NCBI GenBank assembly: GCA_023614405.1
Contig: CM042692.1
Span: 122,319,503 to 122,383,502, forward strand
Length of the DNA stretch: 64,000 bases
DNA from: Avena insularis
Lineage: Eukaryota; Streptophyta; Magnoliopsida; Poales; Poaceae
Reading direction: 5' to 3'
Position numbers and translations under genes: made by a program. A model generated the notes under the pieces. It did not search any database. It had not been told where the DNA came from and saw only the letters and a program-made list of their open reading frames with translations. This document shows positions 22,386 through 31,442 of this stretch, piece after piece; position 1 is the first letter of the stretch, and every line of letters begins with the position of its first letter.

Positions 22386-22560
22386 CTCCCTCCGCCAAAA
22401 TATAGGCACCTAAGGATTAGTCAAAAGTCAACATTTTTTAAGTTTGACCATGATTATACACAAAAATATAAAAATTAAGAGTACTAAATTAATATCAATA
22501 GATTCACCATAAAGTATGTTTTCTTTATATGTCCATTCAATATTGTAGATGTAGATATTT
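22384..22560. mobile_element. Truncated Stowaway MITE
   Basis: Starts with TA CTCCCTCCGCCAAAATATA like the 261-bp MITE at 12292 and follows it for about 175 bp, to GATGTAGATATTTT. It then breaks into CTCTCAGCATGTACA text, which belongs to another repeat unit (compare 10665-10680). The right half is gone. Confidence 0.85.
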
Positions 22561-23690
22561 TCTCTCAGCATGTACATCACGTGGACAGAGGTGACCATAT
22601 GTCTAAGCAAAAAAATATACGTACTACTCCTGTATTGTGTAAGAAAGCACACCTTAATATGGCCTACTACCCGTTCAAAAAAAAATTAGCCTACTATATG
22701 GCATACGCTAAGGTTCCCCTTATACATAGTGGAAAAAATAAAGTTATCTTTAAGCCTAAGGTGCACCTCAAACTTGTGGGCTACCCATAGAGAATAGAAA
22801 TATAATTTCCCCTCTCTCCCTATTTCAAGTGATCGTTTTCAAAAGGGGTTCAAAATTTTCAAGATGCAAAATCTTTTTTTTCTTTGAGGAAGATGCAAAT
22901 TCTTAGCTAGAGGCCGAACTAGTCGTCATCAATTGAGAATGTTCTTTCCTGGTAGTTGGACACTCACACCAACTACACTGCTTTTACAAGAAGAGATGCA
23001 CCCATATACCTTCGAAAAGACAATTAATTTAAGAGCAATCTATCACGCTTACTTGTAGCTCAAGTTTGACCTAATTTTGATAAACTATCAAGATGAAAAA
23101 TCTTAGCAAGAAGTTGAACCTATTATGGACAAGGAAGAGACAAGCCAGACTATGCACCCGCGGCTATAGAGATGAAATCGATGGAGGATGGATGGTGAGA
23201 GCCAGCAAAGGAGAGAGAAAACACAACTTGTTTTGCATGCATATACTCCTACTAGTAGTAGGTCCAGACATTTACTACTATTGGAGTGTACCCTGTACCT
23301 CGTGTCAGCAGCCCATCATAGCTTTGCTCTGACATCGCACCGCCTTCAAGTCCTCTTCTGCGCTAATCTTGCGCTGCTTTTTTTGAAAGTCTTGCGCTGC
23401 CTTCCTTCTGTTCTCTACTTGTGTAGCAGAGTTGGCTAGGAAGTTTTAAAATTTGCAAAACATGGGAATATCGAGAATGTTCTTTCCTGAAAGTTGGAAA
23501 ACTCACACCGATGGCATCGTTTACTAAAATAAGATGCACCCATCTACTTCGAAAAAACAATTAATCCAAGATCAATCTATCACGCTAACTTATAGCTCAA
23601 ATTTGACCTAATTTCGTTAAGTTGTCAAGATGCAATTTCTTAGCAAGAAGTTGAACGTGTTGTCAAAATTTCAGGACCTTTTATTTACTA
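22561..23690. repeat. Mixed low-copy repeat fragments
   Basis: Contains pieces of block B (TCTCAGCATGTACA near 22561), array C units (AAATCTTAGCAAGAAGTTGAACC near 23098; TTCTTTCCTG near 22945 and 23480) and a segment near 23230-23350 (TTACTACTATTGGAGTGTACCCTG, ATCATAGCTTTGCTCTGACATCG) related to 10530-10620 and 20620-20700. ORFs here span unit borders. Confidence 0.6.
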
Positions 23691-24130
23691 TATATATGCA
23701 CGTAAAACAAATTATGTTTTCTCTCTCCTTCTTCACTACCTCGTCACCATCCACGCACACTCCTGCCGGCTAATCTCTCCCTCGTCCACAATGTGGCGCT
23801 GCCCACGTGCGTCGACCTACCTTGTCGTTCGTCACACCCTACATAGAGGAAGCACCAAGCACATCCGCTGTCACGTTGGTTCGAAAGTGTGACAAGCTTT
23901 TTTGTGTGAAACGAGTACAGTAGTACGAAGGGCATGGCTCAGTTTCTCGCTCGAGAAGGACCCACCTGCTTTTCCTTGCTTAACTTTAGGGCCCTTTGTG
24001 CTAAATTTATGGACCTCTACATGTAATTTATCTTTTTTTAGGTCTTTGATCTAAACCATACTCCCACCGATCGTGTCAAATTTTAACTACAAGTAAGCAT
24101 GATAGATAGTTTCCTCTTAAAATTTTCCAA
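23685..24130 (+). repeat. Repeat block D, copy 1
   Basis: A block of about 435 bp beginning TATATATATGCACG and containing TTTTCTCTCTCC, CCCACGTGCGTCGACCT, CACCCT...AGAGGAAGCACCAAGCACATCC, TTCGAAAGTGTGA, GTACAGTAGTACGAAGGG and TTAACTTTAGGGCCCTTTGTGCTAA. It recurs at 25498-25930 and 26345-26790. An A/T box of TATATATA at its left end looks promoter-like. See the copies for the short ORFs they hold. Confidence 0.75.
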
Positions 24131-25497
24131 AACCTTTTGAAGCTAAACAGGAATTTAGTACATCGAAAACCACCAAAAAGTTTTTTCGAAAAATTTCCAA
24201 AGCAACCTCAATTTACTTATAGTTCAAACTTGACCTAATTTTGATAAATTGGCACATAGTCTCATTCAAGTCAACAGAGTTAGCTAGGAATTTTTAAAAT
24301 TCGCAAAACATGGGAAAATCAGGAATATTCTTTCCTGATAGTTGGAAGCTCACACCCACCATCTACCTTCAAAAAGACAATTATTCCAAGAGCTATCTAT
24401 CACTCTTACTTGTCGCTAAAGTTTGACCTAATTTCAGTAAGTTGTCAATATGTAGAGTCTTAGCAAGAAGTTGAACCTGTTGTCAAAATTTCAGGACCTT
24501 TACTATATACTGTAAGTTGCACGTGCCTTGCATGTGATACTCGGATAGTAGACGTATGACATATCTATATACAATTATAATTGGTAAATCACAAAAAAAT
24601 ATAAATTTGATCAACATCTATAAAGTATGGGTGTATATATTTGGTCCTTGTACTTTGTATCATCATGTAGAAGTAAAAGATTATTAGCTACCTAACACAT
24701 GAAATTTTTGATAACATGGTCTAGAGAAATAAGGGAAAAGATTCTAGTATGATGGAGAAGTGTGTTCTGAGGTTGTGCATAACATTTATTATACCGAAGA
24801 CTATCAATAGAATCTTCTAGATGATAGGATGGAAAAGAAGATACAAACAGCTCGAAAAGCTGGGATTCGCGAGTCTTGATCCAATGGTTAACATTCAAAG
24901 TTATTTGTACACTATATAGTGGTTTGTAATGAAGACTATCAATAGAATCTTCAAGATGCTAGAATGGAAAAGAAGATCCAACAGCCGGAAATGTTGGGTC
25001 ACGAGTCTTGATTCAACGGTCAATATTCAAAGTTGTTTATACACTATATAGTGGTAAGATCATGTAAAAGTCAACGATTATTAGCTACTAGTAAGTTACA
25101 CCTGAGACTCGGATAGTATATGTATGACATATCATCATCACTATATACAATTATAATTGGTAAAGCACAAAAAAAATTGATCAACATCTATAAAGTATGG
25201 GTGTATATTTGGTCCTTGTACTTTGTATCATCATGTAGAAATCAAAGATTATTTAGCTAACTAACACATGAAATTTTTGATAACATGGTCTAGAGAAACA
25301 AGGGAGAAGCTTCTAGTATGATGGAGAAGTGTGTTTTGAGGTTTGTGCATAGCATTCATTATGTCGAAGACTATCAATAGATTCTTCTAGAAGCTAGAAT
25401 GGAAAAGAAGATCCAATGGCTAGAAATGCTGGGATTCGCGAGTCTTGATCCAACGGTCAACATTCAAAGTTATGCGTACAATATATAGTGGTAAGAT
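24130..25497. repeat. Array C unit followed by block B subunits
   Basis: 24130-24500 is a diverged array C unit (TTGACCTAATTTTGATAAATTGGC, TTCTTTCCTGATAGTTGG). 24500-25497 holds block B subunits with GACATATC, GGTCCTTGTACTTTGTATCATCATG, AATGGAAAAGAAGATCCAA, TCTTGATNCAACGGTCAA and perfect CACTATATAGTG palindromes near 24911 and 25044. No credible gene. Confidence 0.7.
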
Positions 25498-25930
25498 ATG
25501 CATGCAAAACAAGTTGTGTTTTCTCTCTCCTTCACACTGCCTCATCACCATCCACACACACCCCGACCGGCTAACCTCTCCATCATCCACAACGTGGTGC
25601 TGCCCACGTGCGTCGACCTGCCTTGTCGTTACATTTCACACCCTGCAAAGAGGAAGCACGAAGGACACCCCAGAACGCTCGTTCGAAAGTGTGAGGAGCG
25701 TTTTTTGTGTGTGTGAAGCAAGTACACTAGTACGAAGGGTATATGGCTAAGTTGCTCTCTCGAGAAGGACTAGACTGCTTTTCCTTGCTTAACTTTGGAG
25801 CCCTTTATGCTAAATTTATGGACCTCTATGTAAAAAAAATTAGGTCTTCGATGCAAATCGTACTTTCTCCCACCGTCCATATAAATTTTTAGCTACTAGT
25901 AAGCACGATAGATAGATTCCTCTTAAAATG
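25498..25930 (+). repeat. Repeat block D, copy 2
   Basis: Second copy of the block, entered directly from a block B subunit, so the TATATATA box is missing. The ORF of 72 codons from 25498 begins MHAKQVVFSLSF and ends CEERFLCV. The 26354 copy begins and ends with nearly the same residues, but its middle is in another frame. Conservation is therefore at DNA level and coding is not supported. Confidence 0.7.
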
Positions 25931-26344
25931 TCCCAACAAACTTTTGAAGCTCTAACCAGGAATTCAGTACATCAAAAACCACCAAAAGCTTTGTCATAAA
26001 ACTTCCAAAGGAATCTATAATTTACTTGCATTTCAAATTTGACCTAATTTCGATAAATTGGCATAGAGTATCATTCAAGTTGTAGAGTTATCTAGGAAGT
26101 TTTAAAATTCGCAAAACATGGGAAAATTGAGAATGTTCTTTCCTGATAGTTGGAAACTCACACCTAGAACATCGTTTACTAAAAGAAGATGCACCCATCT
26201 ACCTTTGACAAGACAACTAATCCAAGAGCTATCTATCACACGCTTACTTCTATCTCAAGTTTGACCTAATATAATTTCGTTAAGTTGTCAAGATATAGAA
26301 TCTTAGCCAGAAGTTGAACCTATTGTCAAAATTTTGGGACCTTT
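25930..26344. repeat. Array C unit, single diverged copy
   Basis: Matches the 517-bp units of 14.6-16.1 kb through CTTTTGAAGCT, ATTTGACCTAATTTCGATAAATTGG, CATTCAAGTTG, GAGAATGTTCTTTCCTGATAG and AATCTTAGCCAGAAGTTGAACC. Confidence 0.7.
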
Positions 26345-26830
26345 GCTATATATATGCACGCAAAACTAATTGTGTTTTCTCTCTCCTTTCCTGCCTCATC
26401 ACCATGCACACACACACGCTGCTGGCCCGCTGATCTCTCGTCTACAACGTGGCACTGCCCATGTGCATCGAACTGCATTGTTGTTCCATTTCACACCCTG
26501 CAAAGAGGAAGCACCAAGCACATCCCCAACATGCTGGTTCGAAAGTGTGAGGAGCGTTTTGTGTGTTTGTGTGTAGCAAATACAGTAGTACGAAGGGTAT
26601 GGCTCAGTTTATCGCTCGAGAAGGACCGGAGTGCTTTTCCTTTCTTAACTTTAGGGCCCTTTGTGCTAAGTTTATGGACCTCTATGTAATTTTCTATTTT
26701 ATTGAGGTCTTCGATGTAAACTGTACTCCCACCGATCGTGTCATATTTTAACTACAAGTAAGCATGATAGATAGATTGCTATTAAAATTTTCCAAATACT
26801 TTCTAGGCTAACCAGGAATTTAGTCGTACA
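26345..26830 (+). repeat. Repeat block D, copy 3
   Basis: Third copy, again led by CTATATATATGCACG. Its longest ORF, 26354-26689, has 111 codons and begins MHAKLIVFSLSF. Related sequence in inverted orientation occurs at 10290-10520 and 20400-20610. The block ends about 120 bp before the conserved upstream region of F-box/SINA-like copy 2. Confidence 0.7.
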
Positions 26831-26879
26831 TCGAAAGCTTTTTCTTAAAACCTCTCAGCTTATAGACAAATTCTGCCAC

Positions 26880-27242
26880 CATAGGAGAAAATAGAAGCTG
26901 ACATGACGAGAAAGTATTGCGCTAGGAAGTGACATGTTTAATTTATTGCATAGGGGTGCATTTTACACGCATTCACGCTTAGCCGGCGTCCTCGATGCAG
27001 CCGCTTCTTACTATAGAAGAAAAGAAAAAACCTCTTTCAAAGAGCCATCCTATCTTTCCCATCTCCGTTTAGTTTATCCCCACTCGCCGATGCCACCTGG
27101 CCGCATCTCTGGCACGTGCTTTACACATTTTACTCCCCATCTTGCATGCTGCATCACTCCCTCCAGGACACCAGCTCTCTCCTCCAAAAACTACCAACAA
27201 CTCTACATAGATCCACCCTCGCCCCCAATCCGTCCGGACTGG
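26880..27242 (+). promoter_or_regulatory. Upstream region and 5' leader of F-box/SINA-like copy 2
   Basis: Shares GAAGTGACATG, AAAAGAAAAAACCTCTTTCA, AAGAGCCATCC, CCCATCTCC, TTTAGTTTATCC and CTCTCCTCCAAAAA with the reverse complement of 6109-6430, and CTCTCCTCCAAA plus ACATAGATCC with 30480-30530. A segment from about 26945 to 27010 is extra here relative to copy 1. Confidence 0.5.
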
Positions 27243-28606
27243 ATGGCGGATTCGAGGTGCAACCTACGGTACTGCGGCTGGAGCAAGGTCGGCGACGACG
27301 TCTTCAATGAAATCACTATGCATCTGGACACTATCAGCACTGTTAGGCTAGCCGCTTGCTCCAAGGAGATGTCCGCTAGGTTGCTAGCGAAAAAGGTAGC
27401 AGGTGCCTGAACGACCATTATTGTTCATTGGACTCCTACAATGATGTCTACGAGCACAAGATCCAGTGATGCTATGCCTCGTGCGCAGCCTGCACGGAGC
27501 AAGGATGCGAGTTTGTCAACCGGCCATTGACTTTGCACGAGCTCTTTGACCACTTGAAACTTTCCCACAAGATGTACTATTTGCCCCAAGTGACCTACTC
27601 CAACAAGTACTGGTACCCGACTAACCGGGTGCACGCACCAGAGATCATCGGCATCGGAAAAGAGGGCACGGAGTTTGCCGCCCAAATTGGAGGGTATACC
27701 ACGGACATCTTCCTATCCATCAGGTACGTCAGGTCGGCGGCGTGCAAATCGCCGCGGTATAAGTTGATGTTATGGTCGCTGCCGTCATGGAATAAGCTCC
27801 ATTCGGTCGAAATGGCAGCAACATCTGAGCAGACGAGCAGGCCTTCGTTGGCTGAAGTCACGCTGAAAGGGCTGGTGTCGTACCTGTCGAAACCGAGGCG
27901 TTACCTACGAGATTCTCAAGATGTTGTCGGAATTCCCCTGGATTACAAGAATATCAACCAAGAGTGAGTTAACACATATAAATCTTCTTTTCATGATCCT
28001 AATGTGAATATATGTAATGTCGTACTAATTAATTACTTTATGTTGGTGACAGACCCAATTGGTATGGGTTGTCTAGCCAAATATGTCTTCATGTTCAATG
28101 CTCGATGATGCAGTCCAATGGAACTGCGTGGTGCATGGCTATGAGTTCACCGCAATTCCGTTTGTGCTCCACTCCCACCTCAGAGAAGCCCACGCCATGA
28201 GGTTGCGCATTTTACACTATGGTAGGAAAGGCAGGTACATCTGTAAGCCAGTACCGGCACCGGACTCGCAAAATGTAGATATTGGGCTAACTGGGTTCGA
28301 TGACACGGTGTTCTACGTGCTATTCAATGGGCGCGATGATGTCATCTTGATATCTGTCGTGTGCGTCAGGCGGCGGCGCGCGTGTCGCCGCAGTTCATGG
28401 TGAAGTTGAGCTCTGCACATCCAAATGGCTTGTGTGAGAACGTATTCTATGCGAAACCTAAAGCCACTTGCTCTTTGTCGGTTTGTCGGTCTAATCTGGT
28501 CGCTCGTCGTCGGAATCGACCATCAGAGTTCACCGTGGAATACAAGCTTCGTATCGACAAGATTATTATCGTAGATGTAGAGGTGAGATATGTGGGAGAC
28601 TTCTAA
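27243..28606 (+). pseudogene. F-box-like/SINA-like protein, pseudogene copy 2 (two modules)
   Basis: Exon 1 starts at ATG 27243 (MADSRCNLRYCGW). An F-box-like stretch follows (VGDDVFNEITMHLDT, TVRLAACSKEM), and the frame breaks near 27400. In the next frame a TGA at 27467-27469 lies just before a Cys/His segment (CAACTEQGCEF, HELFDHLKLSH) of SIAH/SINA zinc-finger type. Then comes a module with IGIGKEGTEF, AAQIGGYTTDIFLSI and SPRYKLMLWS that resembles the SIAH substrate-binding fold. An 89-nt intron (27964-28052) follows. After it, 28083-28582 codes a second module of the same plan (HGYEFTAI, HSHLREAH, ISVVCVR, RVSPQFMVKLSS), broken by a frameshift near 28365. It ends at another GTGAGATAT donor (28583). 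A ubiquitin-ligase role is inferred from the domain types. At least three lesions make it a pseudogene. Confidence 0.65.
27964..28052 (+). other. Intron of F-box/SINA-like copy 2, 89 nt
   Basis: GTGAGTTAAC at the donor and TTGGTGACAG at the acceptor. Copy 3 has an intron of exactly the same length at the homologous place, with TTATGTTGGTGACAG at its end. The interior shares GATCCTA, GTGA, TATGTAATGT and GTACTAATTA; the last is a good branch-site match. Confidence 0.75.
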
Positions 28607-28690
28607 ACTAACTCTAAACTAAGTGGGATAAGTGAGATTTGTTAAATCCTACTTGTCCCACTTCTCCCACTTAGTTTAGAGTTAGTCTAG
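28603..28690. mobile_element. Hairpin MITE-like element in putative intron 2 of copy 2
   Basis: Perfect 21-bp inverted arms (28608-28628 and 28665-28685, starting CTAACTCTAAACTAAG) extend to 26 bp with one mismatch, around a 36-bp centre that is itself partly complementary. It lies about 20 bp downstream of the GTGAGATATG donor at 28583. Intron-like text (TCTTGTGATGATCCTAACTTGAA) resumes to its right. No clear target duplication. Superfamily uncertain; the size and full-length hairpin fit a small MITE. Confidence 0.75.
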
Positions 28691-29940
28691 GGGTCTAAAA
28701 TTAAGGATCCTGTATGTCCCATTTGTCTAACTTCTGCATCCCTATTTCTTAGTGATTAACCCATCTTTATCTTCTTGTGATGATCCTAACTTGAACACAT
28801 ATACTCCTCGACCAGATTTATCTTACCATTTTGGGACATGTGGTTCCTAGCTTAAGGTAGTTCTGAGTATTTTGTATGGAGTTTTGTTACTGCTAATCTA
28901 TTTTGTAGTAGGAGTAATACCTATGTACTGGTACTTGTTCAGACCGACGGATCGAGTGCAGAATAAGGTCTCTCTTTCCTTTTGAATCATGGCCTTGCTA
29001 CATTTACCGAATTTCAATGTCTGCATTGCTGAATGTGTCAATTCCTTTGGTCATTATCTGTACTGCTAAATCGGTCACTTTAAAATGGTGCTAAATCTTT
29101 CAAGTGCCATTTGTTATGAACTGGGAATCTGATGATGTTTTTTTGTCTTATTCAGTACTACTGAATCTTTCAAGTGCCATTAAATCTGTAGAACGTTCTG
29201 TTGTTGCTATTACTAAAGTATTTTTTTAGAACTAATAGTGATGTATTGGTAGTTGTTTAGATCAAGACCAGTAGATGGTCTTGCTCTTCTTTTGGAACAT
29301 GGACAGAATATGTTCTCTCTGTCCTTTTGAATTATGGCCTTGCTACATCTATTGGATTTCAGTGTCTGTATTGTTAAATCTGTCAATACTTTTGGTTATT
29401 ATCTGTACTGCTATATCGGTCACTTTGAAATACTGTTGAATCTGTCAAGTGCCGCTGATTATGTGTTTGGAATCTATTAATATTTTTCAGTTTTATTCAG
29501 TGCTGCTGAATCTTTCAAATGGTAGTGAATCTGTCAAATGTTCTGTCATTTTTATGACAGTACTAAAGTATCTTGTAGAACTAATACTGACGTACTGATA
29601 CTTTTTTAGATCAAGGGCAGTAGATGATCTTACTGTTCTTTTGAAACATGACCTTGTCACAATCTAGATGAGGCTTGGGGCATTTTGGTTTGCATATGTG
29701 GGTCACACAGTCATTGATGTGAGTAGAAGGTATGCACAGAAAAGCAGGCTTGATGGTCAGTTTTGCTTGCTCTGATGATCGAGTGTGTTCGGAGAAAAGT
29801 GACTGATCCCGCACCAAGGTTTTTAGTGTTGAAACAAGAATTGGTTCTCGCTGTCCTGCTATTGAATTTCACAGTTTGTATTGCTGAATCGGTCACTTTG
29901 AAATGCTTCTGAATATGAACTAGGAACCTGTCGTTATTTC
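28691..29940 (+). repeat. 3' flank of copy 2 with tandem units of about 340 bp
   Basis: After GGGACATGTGGTTCCTAGCTTA the region repeats units holding TTGCTGAATNTGTCAAT, TTGGTCATTATCTGTACTGCTA and ATCGGTCACTTT at about 29027 and 29367, with a partial unit near 29880. The same kind of sequence follows copy 3 (31540-32180) and, inverted, copy 1. The minus-strand ORFs 29611-29817 and 29711-29896 belong to a segment whose translation is partly conserved in all three flanks. I do not call it a gene. Confidence 0.65.
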
Positions 29941-30290
29941 ACAAAGCATGATGCAATTTAGGCCGTGGGTTCTTGCCTTTCTAGAAGTTTCAGCAATTTT
30001 AGCAGGCTTGCTAATCTTTGCAAAGGGGTACCTTTCTAGAAAGTTCATATGAGGTTCGGCATCTTGGTATTTTGGTACGTACTATGAAGTACCAAAAAAC
30101 ATAAGTGACTCAACTTACAACTACTCTGTCTAACTGATGTGAATCTAGACAAAGTTGAGGCCATTAGAATACGAACTAGAGGGAGTAGTATAAAAATGGA
30201 AGCAGTAAATAAGTCATCTCTCAGTTCTAATAACTGATATGTGATGAGAGAACACTCCATGGAAGCGTGCCAGTCTAGAGTACCTAGAGT
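29941..30290. other. Unassigned spacer between copies 2 and 3
   Basis: No gene seen. GAACTAGAGGGAGTAGTA near 30175-30190, with ACTCTGTCTAACTGATGTGAATCTAGACAAAG before it, looks like the right half of a Stowaway MITE whose left end I cannot define. Confidence 0.4.
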
Positions 30291-30553
30291 ACTCCCTACT
30301 CCATAACTCTAGTCGGCGTGCTCGATGCAGTATGCCCGGCAGAAGACAGCCATAGGAGCACGGCAAAAACCCCTCCTTGAGAACCATTCCCAACTCCAAG
30401 AGGCTGCATTTGGATCTTCTCTAGCGTGCACTTCACACATTTTTCTCGCCATCTCACCCGCTACATCGATCCTTCTAGGCCACCACCCCTCTCCTCCAAA
30501 TAAGCCCAACAGTCATACATAGATCCGCCCTTGCCCCCAATCATTCGGACGTG
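30290..30553 (+). promoter_or_regulatory. 5' leader of F-box/SINA-like copy 3
   Basis: Shares GTCGGCGTGCTCGATGCAG, CTTCACACATTTT, CCATCT, CTCTCCTCCAAA, ACATAGATCCGCCCTTGCCCCC with copies 1 and 2. No TATA box is obvious. Confidence 0.45.
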
Positions 30554-31442
30554 ATGGCTGTGGATTCGAGGCACAACTGGCTGAACAATATCTAGACGAA
30601 TGTCGGGGACGACGTCTTAAACAAAATAGCTAAGCATCTGGACACTACCAGCACCGTCCGGCTAGCCCCGTGCTCCAAGGAGCTGTACCGTCAAGTCGCT
30701 GGTGGAAAAGGTAGTAGATGCCCCAACGACATCTGCTGGACTTTGGTTTCCTACAAGGACGTCTATGACCATAAGATTGCGTGCAACTATCACTGGTGTG
30801 TCTGCATGGAGCCATGATGCGAGTTCACCGGCGTCAAGAAAGTGTTCGTCGAGCACCTCATATCTGCCCACTCGATGACAGTGCCTAGATACAGCCCCAA
30901 AAATGGGACCCGTCTGTGCCGGTTCGTGCACCGGGATCGCTCAGAGCTGAGGTCATCGACATCGGGAAGGAGGGCAAGCTGTTTGTCGCCCAAATTGACG
31001 GGCATAGCACGAACTTGCTCCTGTCCGTCAGGCCGGCCAGGTTGGCAGTGTGCGAATCGCCGCGGTACGAGGTGAGGTTTTGGTCGTTGGTCTTGTTCGC
31101 TAGTTTCAATCAGGTTGTAGTAAAGAGGTCACCCGAGACAACGATTAGGCCGTCGCCGGCCAACGCCGCGCAGGAAGTGATCATGTCTTTTCTGTCCAAG
31201 CCGCGTCTTTACTGGCATACTACTGAACCTGTCATCGGACAATATTCACCGGTGAGATATCACATATTGATCCTCTTGTGATGATCCTACTGTGAGTGTA
31301 TGTAATGTTGTACTAATTAGCTAGTTTATGTTGGTGACAGATTCCCTTCATAATTAGAATTGCCGAAATTAAGGATCCCGAACTTCCTGGTTTGTCGTAT
31401 GAATTTTACATGTATGCTGCTGACCTAGAGGCCGACAGGTGA
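30554..31442 (+). pseudogene. F-box-like/SINA-like protein, pseudogene copy 3
   Basis: ATG at 30554 with TAG at codon 14 (30593-30595) and TGA at codon 88 (30815-30817), both in the main frame. Order of parts: F-box-like segment (VGDDVLNKIAKHLDT, TVRLAPCSKEL), Cys/His segment (C, C, CEF, HLISAH), a -1 type frame change near 30930-30950, then the SIAH-like module (DIGKEGKLFVAQIDGH, LLSV, SPRYEVRFWS) and FLSKPR. An 89-nt intron (31252-31340) falls between codons. The last exon (31341-31442) codes 33 residues starting IPFIIRIAEIK and ends in TGA. Copy 2 has GGA where this copy has the second stop, and TGG where it has the first, so both stops are changes in this copy. Role would be ubiquitin-ligase substrate recognition by inference. 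A single module here, two in copy 2. Confidence 0.68.
31252..31340 (+). other. Intron of F-box/SINA-like copy 3, 89 nt
   Basis: Donor CCG|GTGAGATATC, acceptor TTGGTGACAG|ATT, phase 0. It has the same length as the intron in copy 2, and the donor text is shared with copy 1 (5352). Confidence 0.8.
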
